Assembly: GCF_019104945.1 (NCBI RefSeq)
Contig: NZ_JAHRWW010000005.1
Coordinates: 1-64,000 of the forward strand
Source: Thermomonas sp.
GTDB taxonomy: Bacteria > Pseudomonadota > Gammaproteobacteria > Xanthomonadales > Xanthomonadaceae
Direction of reading: 5' to 3'
DNA length: 64,000 bases
Position 1 is the stretch's first letter. The number at the start of each line of letters is the position of its first letter. Both the position numbers and the translations under genes were made by a program. Shown one piece after another: positions 7,050 to 15,108 of the stretch. The notes under the pieces were generated by a model. The model worked only from the letters and a program-made list of their open reading frames with translations. It was not told the origin of the DNA and made no database searches.

Positions 7050-9145
7050 CCTTGTTTGCCCTCTGATTGTTCAGGCGCTGCGCTCACTTTTGCGCCTACT
7101 TGTGCGCTCTCTTTTCCCCCTATAACCCCCGCGCTGAAGTCGCCGCAGTCGCCGCAACTATCAGCAGCCTGTGCGCTTAGTGCGGTAACTTGCACAGTCG
7201 CCGCAGTCGCCGCAGTCGCCGCAAGCCCGGCAAACTCTCGCCCTTTACTGGTGACATTCCAGCGCTCGCGGGGTTTGCGGTCTGCCCCTTGGTAGGTAAT
7301 GCGCTCGATATACTCGGCTCGCTCTGCCTCGCGCAGCAGCGTGAACACGTCGGCAGGCTTCCGGCTCTTGGGATAGGTTGGCTCACTGGCCAGCAGCTTG
7401 GCCGCATGGGTGCGGCTGGTGGTGGCGGTGGTGACGTGTTCGCCGCGTTCGGAAAACTCGGCAATCAGTGCCAGCAGCGCGCGCGTGTCCAGTTCTGCCA
7501 GTAGGCCAGAATCAGCAGCCACAGGGCCAGGTTGTGCATGGGACAACTGCGGCAAGCCATCCTCAGGCCAATCAAGGGACAACAGCGGGTGAACCTTCCC
7601 GAAGTTTGTTTTCTGGTGCGATAGCTTCAGCTCGCCCGATTCATCGCGCACCATGAACAACCGCGAACGCGCGCTGTTATGCCATGCCGTTGAGCCGCTA
7701 TAGCCTTCACCATTGGCCGCCTTGCCTGCCCGGCTGGTGTTCTTGTCCACATGCGCCAACAGCAACACAGCAGCATCATTGGCTTTTGCAATGCGCCCTA
7801 GTGAACGCATGAAAGCGCGCACCTGCCGCCGGTTGATTTCGTCGCCTCCGAACGTATCGCTGGCATTGTCCACAATCACCAGCCCAGCCCCTTCGGCCAT
7901 CGCCTCCAACCGGGTATAGGTCGGGGTCACGCTTCCCGCATCACGTGCGGTGGTGGTGAACAACTCCGGCGACTCGGTGCCGTCCACAATCACCAAATGC
8001 CCTTCAAGCTCTGCCGGTTCAATGAACCATTGCTTGCAGATCGTTTCTAGCCGGTGGCGAACAATTGCCCCATCATCTTCGAAGCTCGCAAACAGCACGC
8101 GGCAGCGTTCGGTTTCAATGCCGAATAGTTCCTGCCCGGTGGCTACGGCAACCGCGAGCATTAGCGCAATGGTGCTCTTACCAGTGCCACCATGCGCACC
8201 CAGCAGCGCCACCACGCCACGCGGCAGATAGTGGCCCCAGACGAAACGCGGCGGCTTGCTTGGATTGGTCAGCACGTCGCCAACCGATACCGGCAGCAGT
8301 AGCGGTTCCGCTTCCTCGCCCGTGTCCGGCTCACCTTCATGATTCGGTGACGCCATTCCAGCCGCGTAGGCGCTGGCGAGTGTGGCCACTATCTCGCCAT
8401 CCTCAAGCCCGGCAGCGCGCGCTGCACGGGTCAATACATGCTCACACTGGCCCCAATCCAGCCGCCCGGCAGCGGCCAGCCGGGCAAGCCCGTAGGCGGC
8501 GGCGTTGAGTTCGTCATTGCGCGCACCCTCAGCAGCACTTAGAACGGCACTTGTGGCACGTTCCAGCGCGCGCGTGGTGTAGGCGTCGGCAGTGCCGCCG
8601 GTGGCGCTTGTGGCGCGTTCTGCGGCCTCTGGTGCTGGCTTGGAAATAGCAGTAAGCAACCATTGCGGCGCGTCGGCAATCTCTGGCAATTCGCCCGTGT
8701 CGGGTTGCCAGTCATTCCAGTGCCAGTTCTTGCCGTCCAGTGTTGACGGTTCGGCGACGATGAAGCCGCCCGCCGCGCGCACGTCCAGCCCCGGCATAAT
8801 GCCTACGCGGTTGCCCAGCTTGACACCCTCGGGCTTCCTGAAAACGATATGACGCCCTCCACTTGGGGTTTCAGCGGTCAGCGTGGCCGGTAGTTCGCCA
8901 TACTTGGCCTCTAACCCCTCGAGCGTGTCCATACCATTGGCGCCATTCTTCACGTCAACATCCAGCACAAACAGGCCAGCGCCAAAGGTCAGCCCGATAT
9001 TGCCGCCGTGCATTGCGAACGCCTCCGGTGTTGTGCCAGTCTGCCAGCCCTTGCAGGCCGGGTGCTTGCTGTTTGACAGAATCGGCAGCGGGATAAAACC
9101 CGCCGCCTGATACATGGCCGCGTATGTCTGCAGGCTGGCGTTCAT
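7046..9145 (-). CDS. Bifunctional primase-polymerase / RepA-like helicase
   Basis: A 699-residue replication protein of the element. The N-terminal archaeo-eukaryotic primase-polymerase domain has the metal motif DVD (62-64) and the SGGRH motif (about 95-99). A helical linker follows, then an AAA/RecA-fold helicase with Walker A GAHGGTGKST (316-325), an FEDD motif near 355 and a Walker B near 435 (LVIVDNASDTFGGDE). A C-terminal winged-helix-like region follows; the last 50 residues are Ala/Thr low complexity, encoded by tandem GTCGCCGCA-type repeats (about 7195-7220). Such fusions can prime and unwind element DNA, allowing autonomous replication after excision. It overlaps both neighbours by 4 nt. 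Confidence 0.92.
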   Translation of the reverse strand: MNASLQTYAAMYQAAGFIPLPILSNSKHPACKGWQTGTTPEAFAMHGGNIGLTFGAGLFVLDVDVKNGANGMDTLEGLEAKYGELPATLTAETPSGGRHIVFRKPEGVKLGNRVGIMPGLDVRAAGGFIVAEPSTLDGKNWHWNDWQPDTGELPEIADAPQWLLTAISKPAPEAAERATSATGGTADAYTTRALERATSAVLSAAEGARNDELNAAAYGLARLAAAGRLDWGQCEHVLTRAARAAGLEDGEIVATLASAYAAGMASPNHEGEPDTGEEAEPLLLPVSVGDVLTNPSKPPRFVWGHYLPRGVVALLGAHGGTGKSTIALMLAVAVATGQELFGIETERCRVLFASFEDDGAIVRHRLETICKQWFIEPAELEGHLVIVDGTESPELFTTTARDAGSVTPTYTRLEAMAEGAGLVIVDNASDTFGGDEINRRQVRAFMRSLGRIAKANDAAVLLLAHVDKNTSRAGKAANGEGYSGSTAWHNSARSRLFMVRDESGELKLSHQKTNFGKVHPLLSLDWPEDGLPQLSHAQPGPVAADSGLLAELDTRALLALIAEFSERGEHVTTATTSRTHAAKLLASEPTYPKSRKPADVFTLLREAERAEYIERITYQGADRKPRERWNVTSKGREFAGLAATAATAATVQVTALSAQAADSCGDCGDFSAGVIGGKESAQVGAKVSAAPEQSEGKQG

Positions 9146-9462
9146 TCTTCCGCCTCCCGTAGCAGCACATAGCGGCCAGCGTTGCGGTGCCAGTAGCCGT
9201 TATCGTCGGTGTAAGGCTCGCGTGCGGTCAGAATTACATGCCCTTGTGCGCGCAATTCCATAACGCGCGGCGCAGGGCAAAAAATCCCAAATTTGCGCAG
9301 CTCCGCCGTTGAACGTGGCGCTTCACGCAACAACGCCAGCACGCGGGCTTGTTGTGCCCCTGTGGCCGTTGATTTGCTATGCTTAGCAGCGTAGTAGCTT
9401 TGTGATTGCTCGACACTCAGCCCGGCGCCTACCGGGCTTTGTCGTTTCTGGATTGCGGCCAT
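9142..9462 (-). CDS. Winged-helix-like phage/element protein
   Basis: A 106-residue protein. Its central part (ARVLALLREAPRSTAELRKF) looks like a winged-helix fold, and the C-terminus (ITAREPYTDDNGYWHRNAG) like the wing. Similar small helix-turn-helix proteins are common in phage early regions and may control replication or gene expression. It overlaps the primase gene by 4 nt and begins 2 nt after the stop of the excisionase-like gene, so it is part of the same operon. Exact role unknown. Confidence 0.75.
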   Translation of the reverse strand: MAAIQKRQSPVGAGLSVEQSQSYYAAKHSKSTATGAQQARVLALLREAPRSTAELRKFGIFCPAPRVMELRAQGHVILTAREPYTDDNGYWHRNAGRYVLLREAEE

Positions 9463-9464
9463 GG

Positions 9465-9662
9465 TCAGGCCACCTTTGCGGCTTCAGCCGCCAGCCGTTC
9501 CGGCAAGGTGCGCAGACTGTCCAGATAGACATAGCGCCTCTGGCCAATGCGGAAAGTGTCTATCAGGCCAGCCTTGGCCAAATCAAAAGCAACAGATCGG
9601 CTAATGCCGTACTCACGGCAGGTTTCAACCATCGGTCGATAGGTAGGGGTTTGCGTGTTCAT
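9465..9662 (-). CDS. AlpA/excisionase-like HTH protein
   Basis: A 65-residue MerR/excisionase-type DNA-binding protein (motif CREYGISRSVAFDLAKAGL, then FRIGQRRYVYLDSL) of the kind that directs excision or activates the integrase. The ATG at 9662 is chosen because GAGG sits 5-6 nt upstream; an in-frame start at 9713 would add 17 residues but lacks a ribosome site. It is the first gene of the element's leftward operon. In satellites such as P4, an AlpA-like protein of this size controls int; that role is inferred. Confidence 0.8.
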   Translation of the reverse strand: MNTQTPTYRPMVETCREYGISRSVAFDLAKAGLIDTFRIGQRRYVYLDSLRTLPERLAAEAAKVA

Positions 9663-10100
9663 TTGCGCCTCATTGCGAGGCTTGCGGCAAGCAATCAGAT
9701 GGGCTTGGCGCAAGCAATTAGTGCCGCTTTCGCAGCATTGCTTGATCGCCAGCCGATCCCCGGCCTATTACGTAGCGGCTCGCGCAAGTACCGAGCCCCG
9801 GTACTGCACCATCATCGCTAACGGCTATCGTTCGAGTAGTAGTTCACCCATCCCGGGCTTACCCAATAGCCTGATCTATATCTACTCTTCCCGAGAAAAT
9901 GCAGTTCGGACTATCAGCTACTGAATTACGTCCCGCACAACGGCTAAGGACACGGGCAAATTATCTCCAATATCTTTCCATGTCAACACAACAAATATCC
10001 GCACCAGCGCCGCAGGGTAATGGCGTTTTCGCCCCGTCGGACTAGGTTCGGGTGTTCGGTTAGGCCGTCGCCTTCCTACGGGGTCACGGTGTCAGTGTTG
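9663..10100. other. 438-bp non-coding region of the element
   Basis: It lies between the excisionase-like start and the integrase stop. No supported gene is seen. It should contain the promoter of the leftward operon; minus-strand AT-rich TAGATATAGAT (around 9875) is a weak -10 candidate. A short palindrome GGCGTTTTCGCC lies near 10022-10033. An origin of replication for the primase/helicase would be plausible here, but no iterons are clear. Confidence 0.5.
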
Positions 10101-11279
10101 CTACAGTGCTAGCCCGGCCAGCGCTTGCGCCGCTCGATTGCGTTGCAGGTGGCCGTAGTGCTTTTCAATCATCGCCACCGACGTTCCCGAGACTTGCGCC
10201 ACGGTCAGCAGGTCTAGCCCGCCCTGCACTAGGTCGGTAATCGTGGAATGGCGCAGCGTGTAGGCCACCACTTCAGCGGGCAGCTTCGCCTTTTTCGCCG
10301 CCGCCTTGATCGGGTCTTTCCACATGTACGCCTGCCACGCGGCACCATCGACACGGGCAAACAGCGGTGCCGCTGGCAGCTTGTACCTAGCCTGTGCTTT
10401 CAGCATCGCCAAGGTTTCACCCTCAACCAGAATGGCCCGCCCCTCGCCCGCCTTGTCGCGTTCGATAACCAGCTCCCCGCGCCGTGCGTCAAAGTCGCCC
10501 GCCTTCAGCCCCGCTAGTGCGCCCGGCCGCAACGGCAGCAGACAAAGCCCACGTGCGAACGCTCGCACATCTTCCGGCAGATGATCCAACAGCGCGCGCC
10601 GCTGCGCCTTGTCCAGATAGATATTGCGGCGTCCATCAGCCTTTTTCGTCGGACGCAGGGCCACCCGCCACGCTTGATCGTTCAAGGCGTCGCCATGATC
10701 CAGCGCTAGATTCAGCGCCGCCCGTAGTGGCACCATGTCGCGGTTCACGGTGCCCGCCGAACGCGGCCGATAGATCGGTTCCCCCTTCGGGTTCTTCGCC
10801 ACCAGCGCGGGCATGGCTTCCAACCGCTTCCGCCAGTTCTGCACCTGTACCCGCGTCAACTTGGCCACCTGCACCTTTGCAATGGCATCGTTATACACGG
10901 TGCGCGCAAATCTGCCTGCCGCTTCCGCGTTGCCCTCGGCGTAGCGCTCGCACGCCTGCCGAACGGTAATGCTCTCTTTTGAGCCACCGCCACTCAGGTG
11001 GTTAAACCATTCTTCGGCCTCGCGCTTGGCCGCATCGAAGCGCTTACTCGGCGCTAGCGTTCCGAAGTCGCCTAGAGTGCGGCTAGGCTTCGCGCCCGTG
11101 TCCACGTCATGGAAGCGTGCCAACCATGTGCCTTGCCCCGTGCCCACAGACGGCCGAAAGCCTAGATAGCGCCCAGACGATAGCGCTTGCCAATACGGCT
11201 CCTTGCTTGCACGCGGTTTCAACTTGTCGCGGCTATCAACCGTCTTAAGGTCAATCCCGCGCGCTTTCCGAAGGTTCAT
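10101..11279 (-). CDS. int: Tyrosine recombinase (integrase)
   Basis: A 392-residue phage-type integrase that inserts and excises the element at tRNA-Val. The N-terminal arm-binding/SAM-like region is followed by a catalytic domain with Arg in LPLRPGALAGL, the HxxR-type box YTLRHSTITDL and the Tyr nucleophile in KHYGHL near the C-terminus. The ATG at 11279 is preferred: AAAGAGG lies 5 nt upstream. A GTG at 11375 in the same frame would extend the protein by 32 residues, but has no ribosome site and would place the tandem repeat at 11307-11333 inside the gene. Its 5' end faces the right att site, the usual layout. Confidence 0.95.
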   Translation of the reverse strand: MNLRKARGIDLKTVDSRDKLKPRASKEPYWQALSSGRYLGFRPSVGTGQGTWLARFHDVDTGAKPSRTLGDFGTLAPSKRFDAAKREAEEWFNHLSGGGSKESITVRQACERYAEGNAEAAGRFARTVYNDAIAKVQVAKLTRVQVQNWRKRLEAMPALVAKNPKGEPIYRPRSAGTVNRDMVPLRAALNLALDHGDALNDQAWRVALRPTKKADGRRNIYLDKAQRRALLDHLPEDVRAFARGLCLLPLRPGALAGLKAGDFDARRGELVIERDKAGEGRAILVEGETLAMLKAQARYKLPAAPLFARVDGAAWQAYMWKDPIKAAAKKAKLPAEVVAYTLRHSTITDLVQGGLDLLTVAQVSGTSVAMIEKHYGHLQRNRAAQALAGLAL

Positions 11280-11306
11280 TGCGGCCTCTTTCACTACGCC
11301 TAAATG

Positions 11307-11333
11307 GCGAGTATGGAAAGAGTATGGAAAACC
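11307..11333 (+). repeat. Right 27-bp direct repeat (possible integrase arm sites)
   Basis: Identical to 5952-5978 and in the same orientation. It holds two tandem GAGTATGGAAA units between the integrase ribosome site and the right att core. This position would also let the integrase repress its own promoter. Confidence 0.65.
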
Positions 11334-11413
11334 ATAGGCGTCTGCAAGAGTCCACGGTGTAATTAAATCAATCACTTACATACAACACGGACGCCTAAAA
11401 ACCCAATTTTTAA

Positions 11414-11461
11414 GCCTTCACACGGCAAGGGTCGCAGGTTCGAACCCTGCACCGCCCACCA
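11414..11461 (+). repeat. attR core (tRNA-Val 3' fragment)
   Basis: A 48-nt exact copy of the tRNA-Val 3' half, without the 5' half, so not a functional tRNA. It marks the right end of the integrative element. Confidence 0.92.
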
Positions 11462-11469
11462 AATAAATC

Positions 11470-11490
11470 AACGGCTTAGGCCGTTTTTTT
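11470..11490 (+). terminator. Second copy of the tRNA-Val terminator
   Basis: Stem AACGGC/GCCGTT, loop TTAG and a T-run, the same as 5918-5938. This is probably the original chromosomal terminator displaced by insertion, while the left copy came with the element, or the reverse. Confidence 0.7.
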
Positions 11491-11542
11491 ATGCCTGATT
11501 TTTGGCTCGCGCAGCGCGCTTCGATACATTTTTCTGCGCAAA

Positions 11543-11573
11543 CAAAAACCCCAGCGCAAGGCCGGGGTTTTTG
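11543..11573 (-). terminator. Terminator of rpsF-rpsR-rplI operon
   Basis: Symmetric stem CAAAAACCCC/GGGGTTTTTG with an 11-nt loop. On the minus strand it ends with a T-run 40 nt after the rplI stop. The A/T symmetry would let it act in both directions. Confidence 0.8.
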
Positions 11574-11612
11574 TTGCTCAGACGCGAATGCAGACGCATT
11601 CGCAGAAGGGCA

Positions 11613-12068
11613 TTAGGCGTGCTCAGGAACGATCACAACCTTGACGGTGGAGTTGACGTCCGCATGCAGGTGCACGTGCACTTCGAACTCACCCACGTTA
11701 CGCAGCGGGCCTTCGCCCATCACCACTTCCGACTTGTGGAACTCAACACCCAGCTGCTTGCTGAGGGCGGTGGCGATTTCGCGCGGGCCCACCGAACCAA
11801 ACAGCTTGCCTTCCGGCGAAGCATTGGCCGAGATGCTGATACTGACGTCAGCCAACTTCGCCAGACGGCCGTTCGCCGCAGACAGCGAGGCAGCGGCTTT
11901 GGCTTCGTACTCAGCGCGCTTGGCTTCAAACTCAGCCAAATTAGCAGCAGTGGCCGGAACGGCCTTGCCCTGCGGCACGAGGAAGTTACGGCCGTAGCCC
12001 GGCTTCACGTCAACGGTGTCGCCAAGACCACCGAGGTTGGTGACTTTTTGCAGAAGAATCAGTTTCAT
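11613..12068 (-). CDS. rplI: 50S ribosomal protein L9
   Basis: A 151-residue L9, the two-domain 23S rRNA-binding protein at the base of the L1 stalk. The N-terminal domain [17 protein letters not shown] with the [12 protein letters not shown] signature is followed by the long connecting helix and the C-terminal domain. Length matches the family (about 149). It is the third gene of the rpsF-rpsR-rplI operon, 70 nt after rpsR, just right of the integrative element. Confidence 0.98.
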   Translation of the reverse strand: MKLILLQKVTNLGGLGDTVDVKPGYGRNFLVPQGKAVPATAANLAEFEAKRAEYEAKAAASLSAANGRLAKLADVSISISANASPEGKLFGSVGPREIATALSKQLGVEFHKSEVVMGEGPLRNVGEFEVHVHLHADVNSTVKVVIVPEHA

Positions 12069-12138
12069 TTTGGAACTCCGTATTCGTTAGCGGCACAGGG
12101 ATGCGCCGCAACGGTTGCTGTCCGAATGGACGGAAAAA

Positions 12139-12369
12139 TCAGACGTTGTGGTTGTCCGTGTACGGGATCAGAGCTAAGAAGCGCGCGCGCTTAACGGCGG
12201 CCTGCAGCTGGCGCTGGTACTTGGACTTGGTGCCAGTGATACGGCTCGGCACGATCTTGCCGGTTTCCGTGATGTACTGACGCAGGGTGTTGAGATCCTT
12301 GTAGTCGATCTCGGTCACGCCTTCGGCGGTGAATTTGCAGAACTTGCGACGACGGAAGAACTTAGACAT
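12139..12369 (-). CDS. rpsR: 30S ribosomal protein S18
   Basis: A 76-residue S18, which binds 16S rRNA as a heterodimer with S6. The signatures [19 protein letters not shown] and the basic C-terminal [20 protein letters not shown] are intact. It lies 11 nt after rpsF, which supports coupled synthesis of the S6:S18 pair. Confidence 0.98.
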   Translation of the reverse strand: MSKFFRRRKFCKFTAEGVTEIDYKDLNTLRQYITETGKIVPSRITGTKSKYQRQLQAAVKRARFLALIPYTDNHNV

Positions 12370-12380
12370 GGTTGGGCTCC

Positions 12381-12812
12381 TCAGGCTGCGTCAAGATCGG
12401 CGGAATCAGAATCGGAATCAGAGTCGCCAGTGCCAACGGCATTGTCGCTCTCATCGTCACGGCGACGACGGTCGGGTTTATCACCCTTTTCGTCCTTGTT
12501 CTTCATGATCAAGGACTGCTCGGTCACGGCGTCGTCTCGACGCATCACCAAGTGACGCAGGATGGCGTCGTTGAAGCGGAAGGTTTCCACCAGCTCGTCG
12601 AGCACAGACTGCTCGGCCTCGATGTTCAGCAGCACGTAGTGCGCCTTGACCAAGTTCTGAATCGGGTAAGCCAACTGACGGCGCCCCCAATCTTCTAGGC
12701 GGTGAATTTTGCCGTTACCAGCTTCAATCGCGCTTTTATAGCGTTCGATCATGGCCGGAACCTGCTCGCTCTGATCCGGATGGACCAGGAACACGATTTC
12801 GTAATGACGCAT
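12381..12812 (-). CDS. rpsF: 30S ribosomal protein S6, acidic tail
   Basis: A 143-residue S6 with N-terminal [19 protein letters not shown] and the conserved [10 protein letters not shown] and [10 protein letters not shown] segments. After about residue 100 the protein continues into a charged tail ending with alternating Asp/Ser (DSDSDSDS), so it is somewhat longer than E. coli S6 (131-135). The Asp/Ser part is encoded by a short tandem DNA repeat (about 12400-12425) that could vary in length. AAGGAA precedes the start. It is the first gene of the operon, behind a structured leader. Confidence 0.97.
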   Translation of the reverse strand: MRHYEIVFLVHPDQSEQVPAMIERYKSAIEAGNGKIHRLEDWGRRQLAYPIQNLVKAHYVLLNIEAEQSVLDELVETFRFNDAILRHLVMRRDDAVTEQSLIMKNKDEKGDKPDRRRRDDESDNAVGTGDSDSDSDSADLDAA

Positions 12813-12926
12813 TGTCGTTTCCTTATGGATGGCAGCAGGCGGATGCCTGCCGGAAGCCCTCGGCCACCTGTTTCAACACTGAAACCGGCGCGTTCGAGCA
12901 AGAACTCCCGCAACGGGGAGCCGCCC
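12813..12926 (-). promoter_or_regulatory. rpsF leader, possible S6:S18 autoregulatory RNA
   Basis: The roughly 110-nt transcript leader contains several hairpins on the minus strand: CTCCC/GGGAG, GTTTCA-GTGT-TGAAAC and GCAGGC-ATCC-GCCTGC. Many bacteria carry an S6:S18-binding leader at this position. I do not see enough to place the conserved CCG-bulge element with certainty. Confidence 0.4.
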
Positions 12927-12955
12927 ATTATGGCAAATCAATGAGTTGCGCGCAA
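12927..12955 (-). promoter_or_regulatory. Sigma70 promoter of rpsF operon
   Basis: On the minus strand, TTGCGC (12955-12950) and CATAAT (12932-12927) are spaced 17 nt apart, about 115 nt upstream of rpsF. Confidence 0.65.
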
Positions 12956-13067
12956 ACACTAGGCAACACCTGGCTACAACCTGCAATTTTTTGGTTCATT
13001 TCAGCCGCATTGCTCCGGTAAACTGCGAAGCTCTATTGGCAATTGCAGCATTTAGGACTCAACAACA

Positions 13068-14468
13068 ATGACGACGATGTCGGTGGCCCAGCTTTTAGCA
13101 GGACACGCCCCTGAGGGTGGCCAGGTTTCCGTACGTGGCTGGGTGCGCACCCGCCGCGATTCTAAAGCCGGGCTAAGTTTCGTCAATGTCAGCGACGGCT
13201 CCTGCTTTGCGCCTATCCAAGTGGTTGCAACCGATGCGCTGAACAATTACGAATCTGAGGTGAAGCACCTAACCACCGGTTGCTCGGTGATTGCCACCGG
13301 CACCTTGGTGAAGTCGCAAGGCCAAGGGCAGAGTTTTGAAGTACAGGCATCGCATATTGAAGTAGTGGGCTGGGTGGATGACCCGCTCACCTACCCCATG
13401 CAGCCCAAGCAGCATTCGCTGGAATACCTGCGCGAGTTCGCCCACCTACGCCCGCGCACTAATCTTTTTGGCGCGGTAACGCGCATTCGCCATTGCCTGG
13501 CGCAGGCGGTGCACCGCTTCTTCCACGAACGCGAGTTCTACTGGATCAGCACGCCGATCATCACCACCAGTGATGCCGAAGGTGCCGGTCAAATGTTCCG
13601 CGTCTCCACGCTGGACACCGCCAACCTGCCGCGCGACGGCAAGGGCAATGTGGACTTTTCCCGCGACTTTTTCGGCAAGGAAACCTTCCTCACCGTCTCC
13701 GGCCAGCTCAATGTCGAGGCCTATTGCCTGAGCCTGAGCAAGGTTTACACCTTCGGCCCCACCTTCCGCGCCGAAAATAGCAACACCACCCGCCATTTGG
13801 CCGAATTCTGGATGATCGAACCGGAGATCGCGTTTGCCGATCTCAACGACGATGCCAATCTTGCTGAAGAGTTTTTGAAGTACCTATTTAAGGCTGTTCT
13901 GAACGAGCGCGCCGACGATATGGCCTTCATTGCCGAACGCGTGCAAAAAGATGCCATTACACGCCTTGAAGCCTTCATCAACGCACCGTTTGAGCGCATT
14001 GATTATTCCGACGCTATTACTCTGCTGCAGAAGTCGGGCAAGAAGTTTGATTTCCCAGTGGAATGGGGGCTTGACCTACAAACCGAGCACGAGCGCTGGC
14101 TAACCGAAGAACACGTGGGCCGCCCGGTGGTGGTGATGAACTACCCGGAACAAATCAAAGCCTTCTATATGCGCATGAACGACGACGGCAAAACCGTGGC
14201 CGCGATGGATGTGCTGGCCCCCGGCATTGGTGAAATCATCGGCGGCAGCCAGCGCGAGGAACGCCTCGACGTACTCGATGCGCGTATGGCGCAGTTTGGT
14301 CTCGACCCGGCGCATTACAGCTGGTACCGCGACTTCCGTCGCTACGGCACGGTGCCGCACGCCGGCTTTGGCCTCGGCTTCGAGCGCTTGGTAGTGTATG
14401 TCTGCGGCCTAGCAAATATCCGCGACGCAATTGCCTACCCGCGCGCACCGGGCAGCGCTGAGTTCTAA
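13068..14468 (+). CDS. asnS: Asparagine--tRNA ligase
   Basis: A 466-residue class IIb aminoacyl-tRNA synthetase that charges tRNA-Asn in the cytoplasm. The N-terminal OB-fold anticodon domain ([19 protein letters not shown]) precedes the catalytic core, which has motif 2 around [21 protein letters not shown] and motif 3 [12 protein letters not shown] near the C-terminus. Length equals E. coli AsnRS (466). The ATG at 13068 has AGGAC upstream; a second in-frame ATG (13077) would shorten it by three residues. It diverges from rpsF. Confidence 0.98.
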   Translation: MTTMSVAQLLAGHAPEGGQVSVRGWVRTRRDSKAGLSFVNVSDGSCFAPIQVVATDALNNYESEVKHLTTGCSVIATGTLVKSQGQGQSFEVQASHIEVVGWVDDPLTYPMQPKQHSLEYLREFAHLRPRTNLFGAVTRIRHCLAQAVHRFFHEREFYWISTPIITTSDAEGAGQMFRVSTLDTANLPRDGKGNVDFSRDFFGKETFLTVSGQLNVEAYCLSLSKVYTFGPTFRAENSNTTRHLAEFWMIEPEIAFADLNDDANLAEEFLKYLFKAVLNERADDMAFIAERVQKDAITRLEAFINAPFERIDYSDAITLLQKSGKKFDFPVEWGLDLQTEHERWLTEEHVGRPVVVMNYPEQIKAFYMRMNDDGKTVAAMDVLAPGIGEIIGGSQREERLDVLDARMAQFGLDPAHYSWYRDFRRYGTVPHAGFGLGFERLVVYVCGLANIRDAIAYPRAPGSAEF

Positions 14469-14485
14469 CGCATTAAAGGGCTGCA

Positions 14486-14803
14486 ATGGATTCCGACTTA
14501 ATCCTATTTCTTGCACTAACCTGCTTTGCTATCGCTATTGCAGGCGCCACCGCCTTTTTGATTTTTTGGCCGCTGGCGCTTGTGCATATCCGCGACAAAC
14601 ATCCGCAGATCACCGCCGTATTAGGACAAGGTGCATTTCTCAAACCCACCGCGCTTTGGTGGTTATTGCGCGGCGGTTATCGCAGCAGCCCCGATCGTAA
14701 TTTATCTGGGCTTGCCACACCCGCACGCATCGCCCTGTCGGTCATTTTGTTCGGCATCGCGATGGGCGGGGTGTTATGGGTCATTGGCAGGGCAATGGAA
14801 TGA
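14486..14803 (+). CDS. Small membrane protein, unknown
   Basis: A 105-residue protein with two predicted membrane helices (about 6-30 and 82-101) and a soluble loop between them containing LWWLLRGGYRSSPDRNLSGLA. No family recognised with confidence. It starts 17 nt after asnS and shares an ATGA overlap with the next gene, so the two are probably co-expressed behind asnS. Confidence 0.75.
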   Translation: MDSDLILFLALTCFAIAIAGATAFLIFWPLALVHIRDKHPQITAVLGQGAFLKPTALWWLLRGGYRSSPDRNLSGLATPARIALSVILFGIAMGGVLWVIGRAME

Positions 14804-15108
14804 ATCAATCAATCAACGATAGCTGGTGGCTCGCCAGCCTTGGCCGCACTCTTGTATGGGCGCGTTTGCGCGAGCGTGACGCAGGCACAGCCGAAGTCTT
14901 TGATAGCGACGGCAACACGCTGGCTTATGACAGCATGGATACTGCCCGCGCAGCGCTTATGGACGCTGAATTTGTGGAATACAGCGGCATCGATGAAGAA
15001 GATGCGCTTGCGCGTGGATTTTCGCTGCAGGAAGTTTCACCCCCTGCAGCCGCTAGCGATATCGAACTACGCGGCAAGATGATCCAACAGCTCGGTACGC
15101 GCGCCTAA
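14800..15108 (+). CDS. Small acidic hypothetical protein
   Basis: A 102-residue soluble acidic protein of unknown function (starts MNQSINDSWWLASLGRTLVW). A compact alpha/beta stretch around VFDSDGNTLAYDSMDTARAA is followed by a short tail. The start is taken at the ATG overlapping the stop of the preceding gene (ATGA); an upstream in-frame start at 14776 would lie within that gene. The 3' end overlaps by 4 nt with the convergent gene stop at 15105. Confidence 0.75.
   Translation: MNQSINDSWWLASLGRTLVWARLRERDAGTAEVFDSDGNTLAYDSMDTARAALMDAEFVEYSGIDEEDALARGFSLQEVSPPAAASDIELRGKMIQQLGTRA

Larger units (their letters stand above)
5862..11461. mobile_element. tRNA-Val integrative element, about 5.5 kb (satellite- or plasmid-like)
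   Basis: The element is bounded by 48-bp direct repeats of the tRNA-Val 3' end. All recognisable genes run on the minus strand: integrase (10101-11279), excisionase-like HTH protein, winged-helix-like protein, primase-polymerase/helicase, DUF5681 protein and two short coiled-coil proteins. Five successive genes overlap by 4 nt or abut. No capsid, portal, tail, terminase large subunit, relaxase or type IV secretion gene is seen. The set int, small HTH regulator, primase-helicase plus short proteins resembles phage satellites (P4/PICI-like) or a cryptic integrative plasmid. Tandem agtatggaaa-type repeats lie just inside both ends. Whether it is mobile is not determinable here. Confidence 0.9.

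Noticed and set aside
11414-11461. Second tRNA-Val copy
   Set aside because: Only the 3' 48 nt are present; the D-arm and 5' acceptor strand are missing. It is the right att core.
11502-12194. 230-residue plus-strand frame over rplI
   Set aside because: It lies antisense to rplI and rpsR, which are certain ribosomal protein genes.
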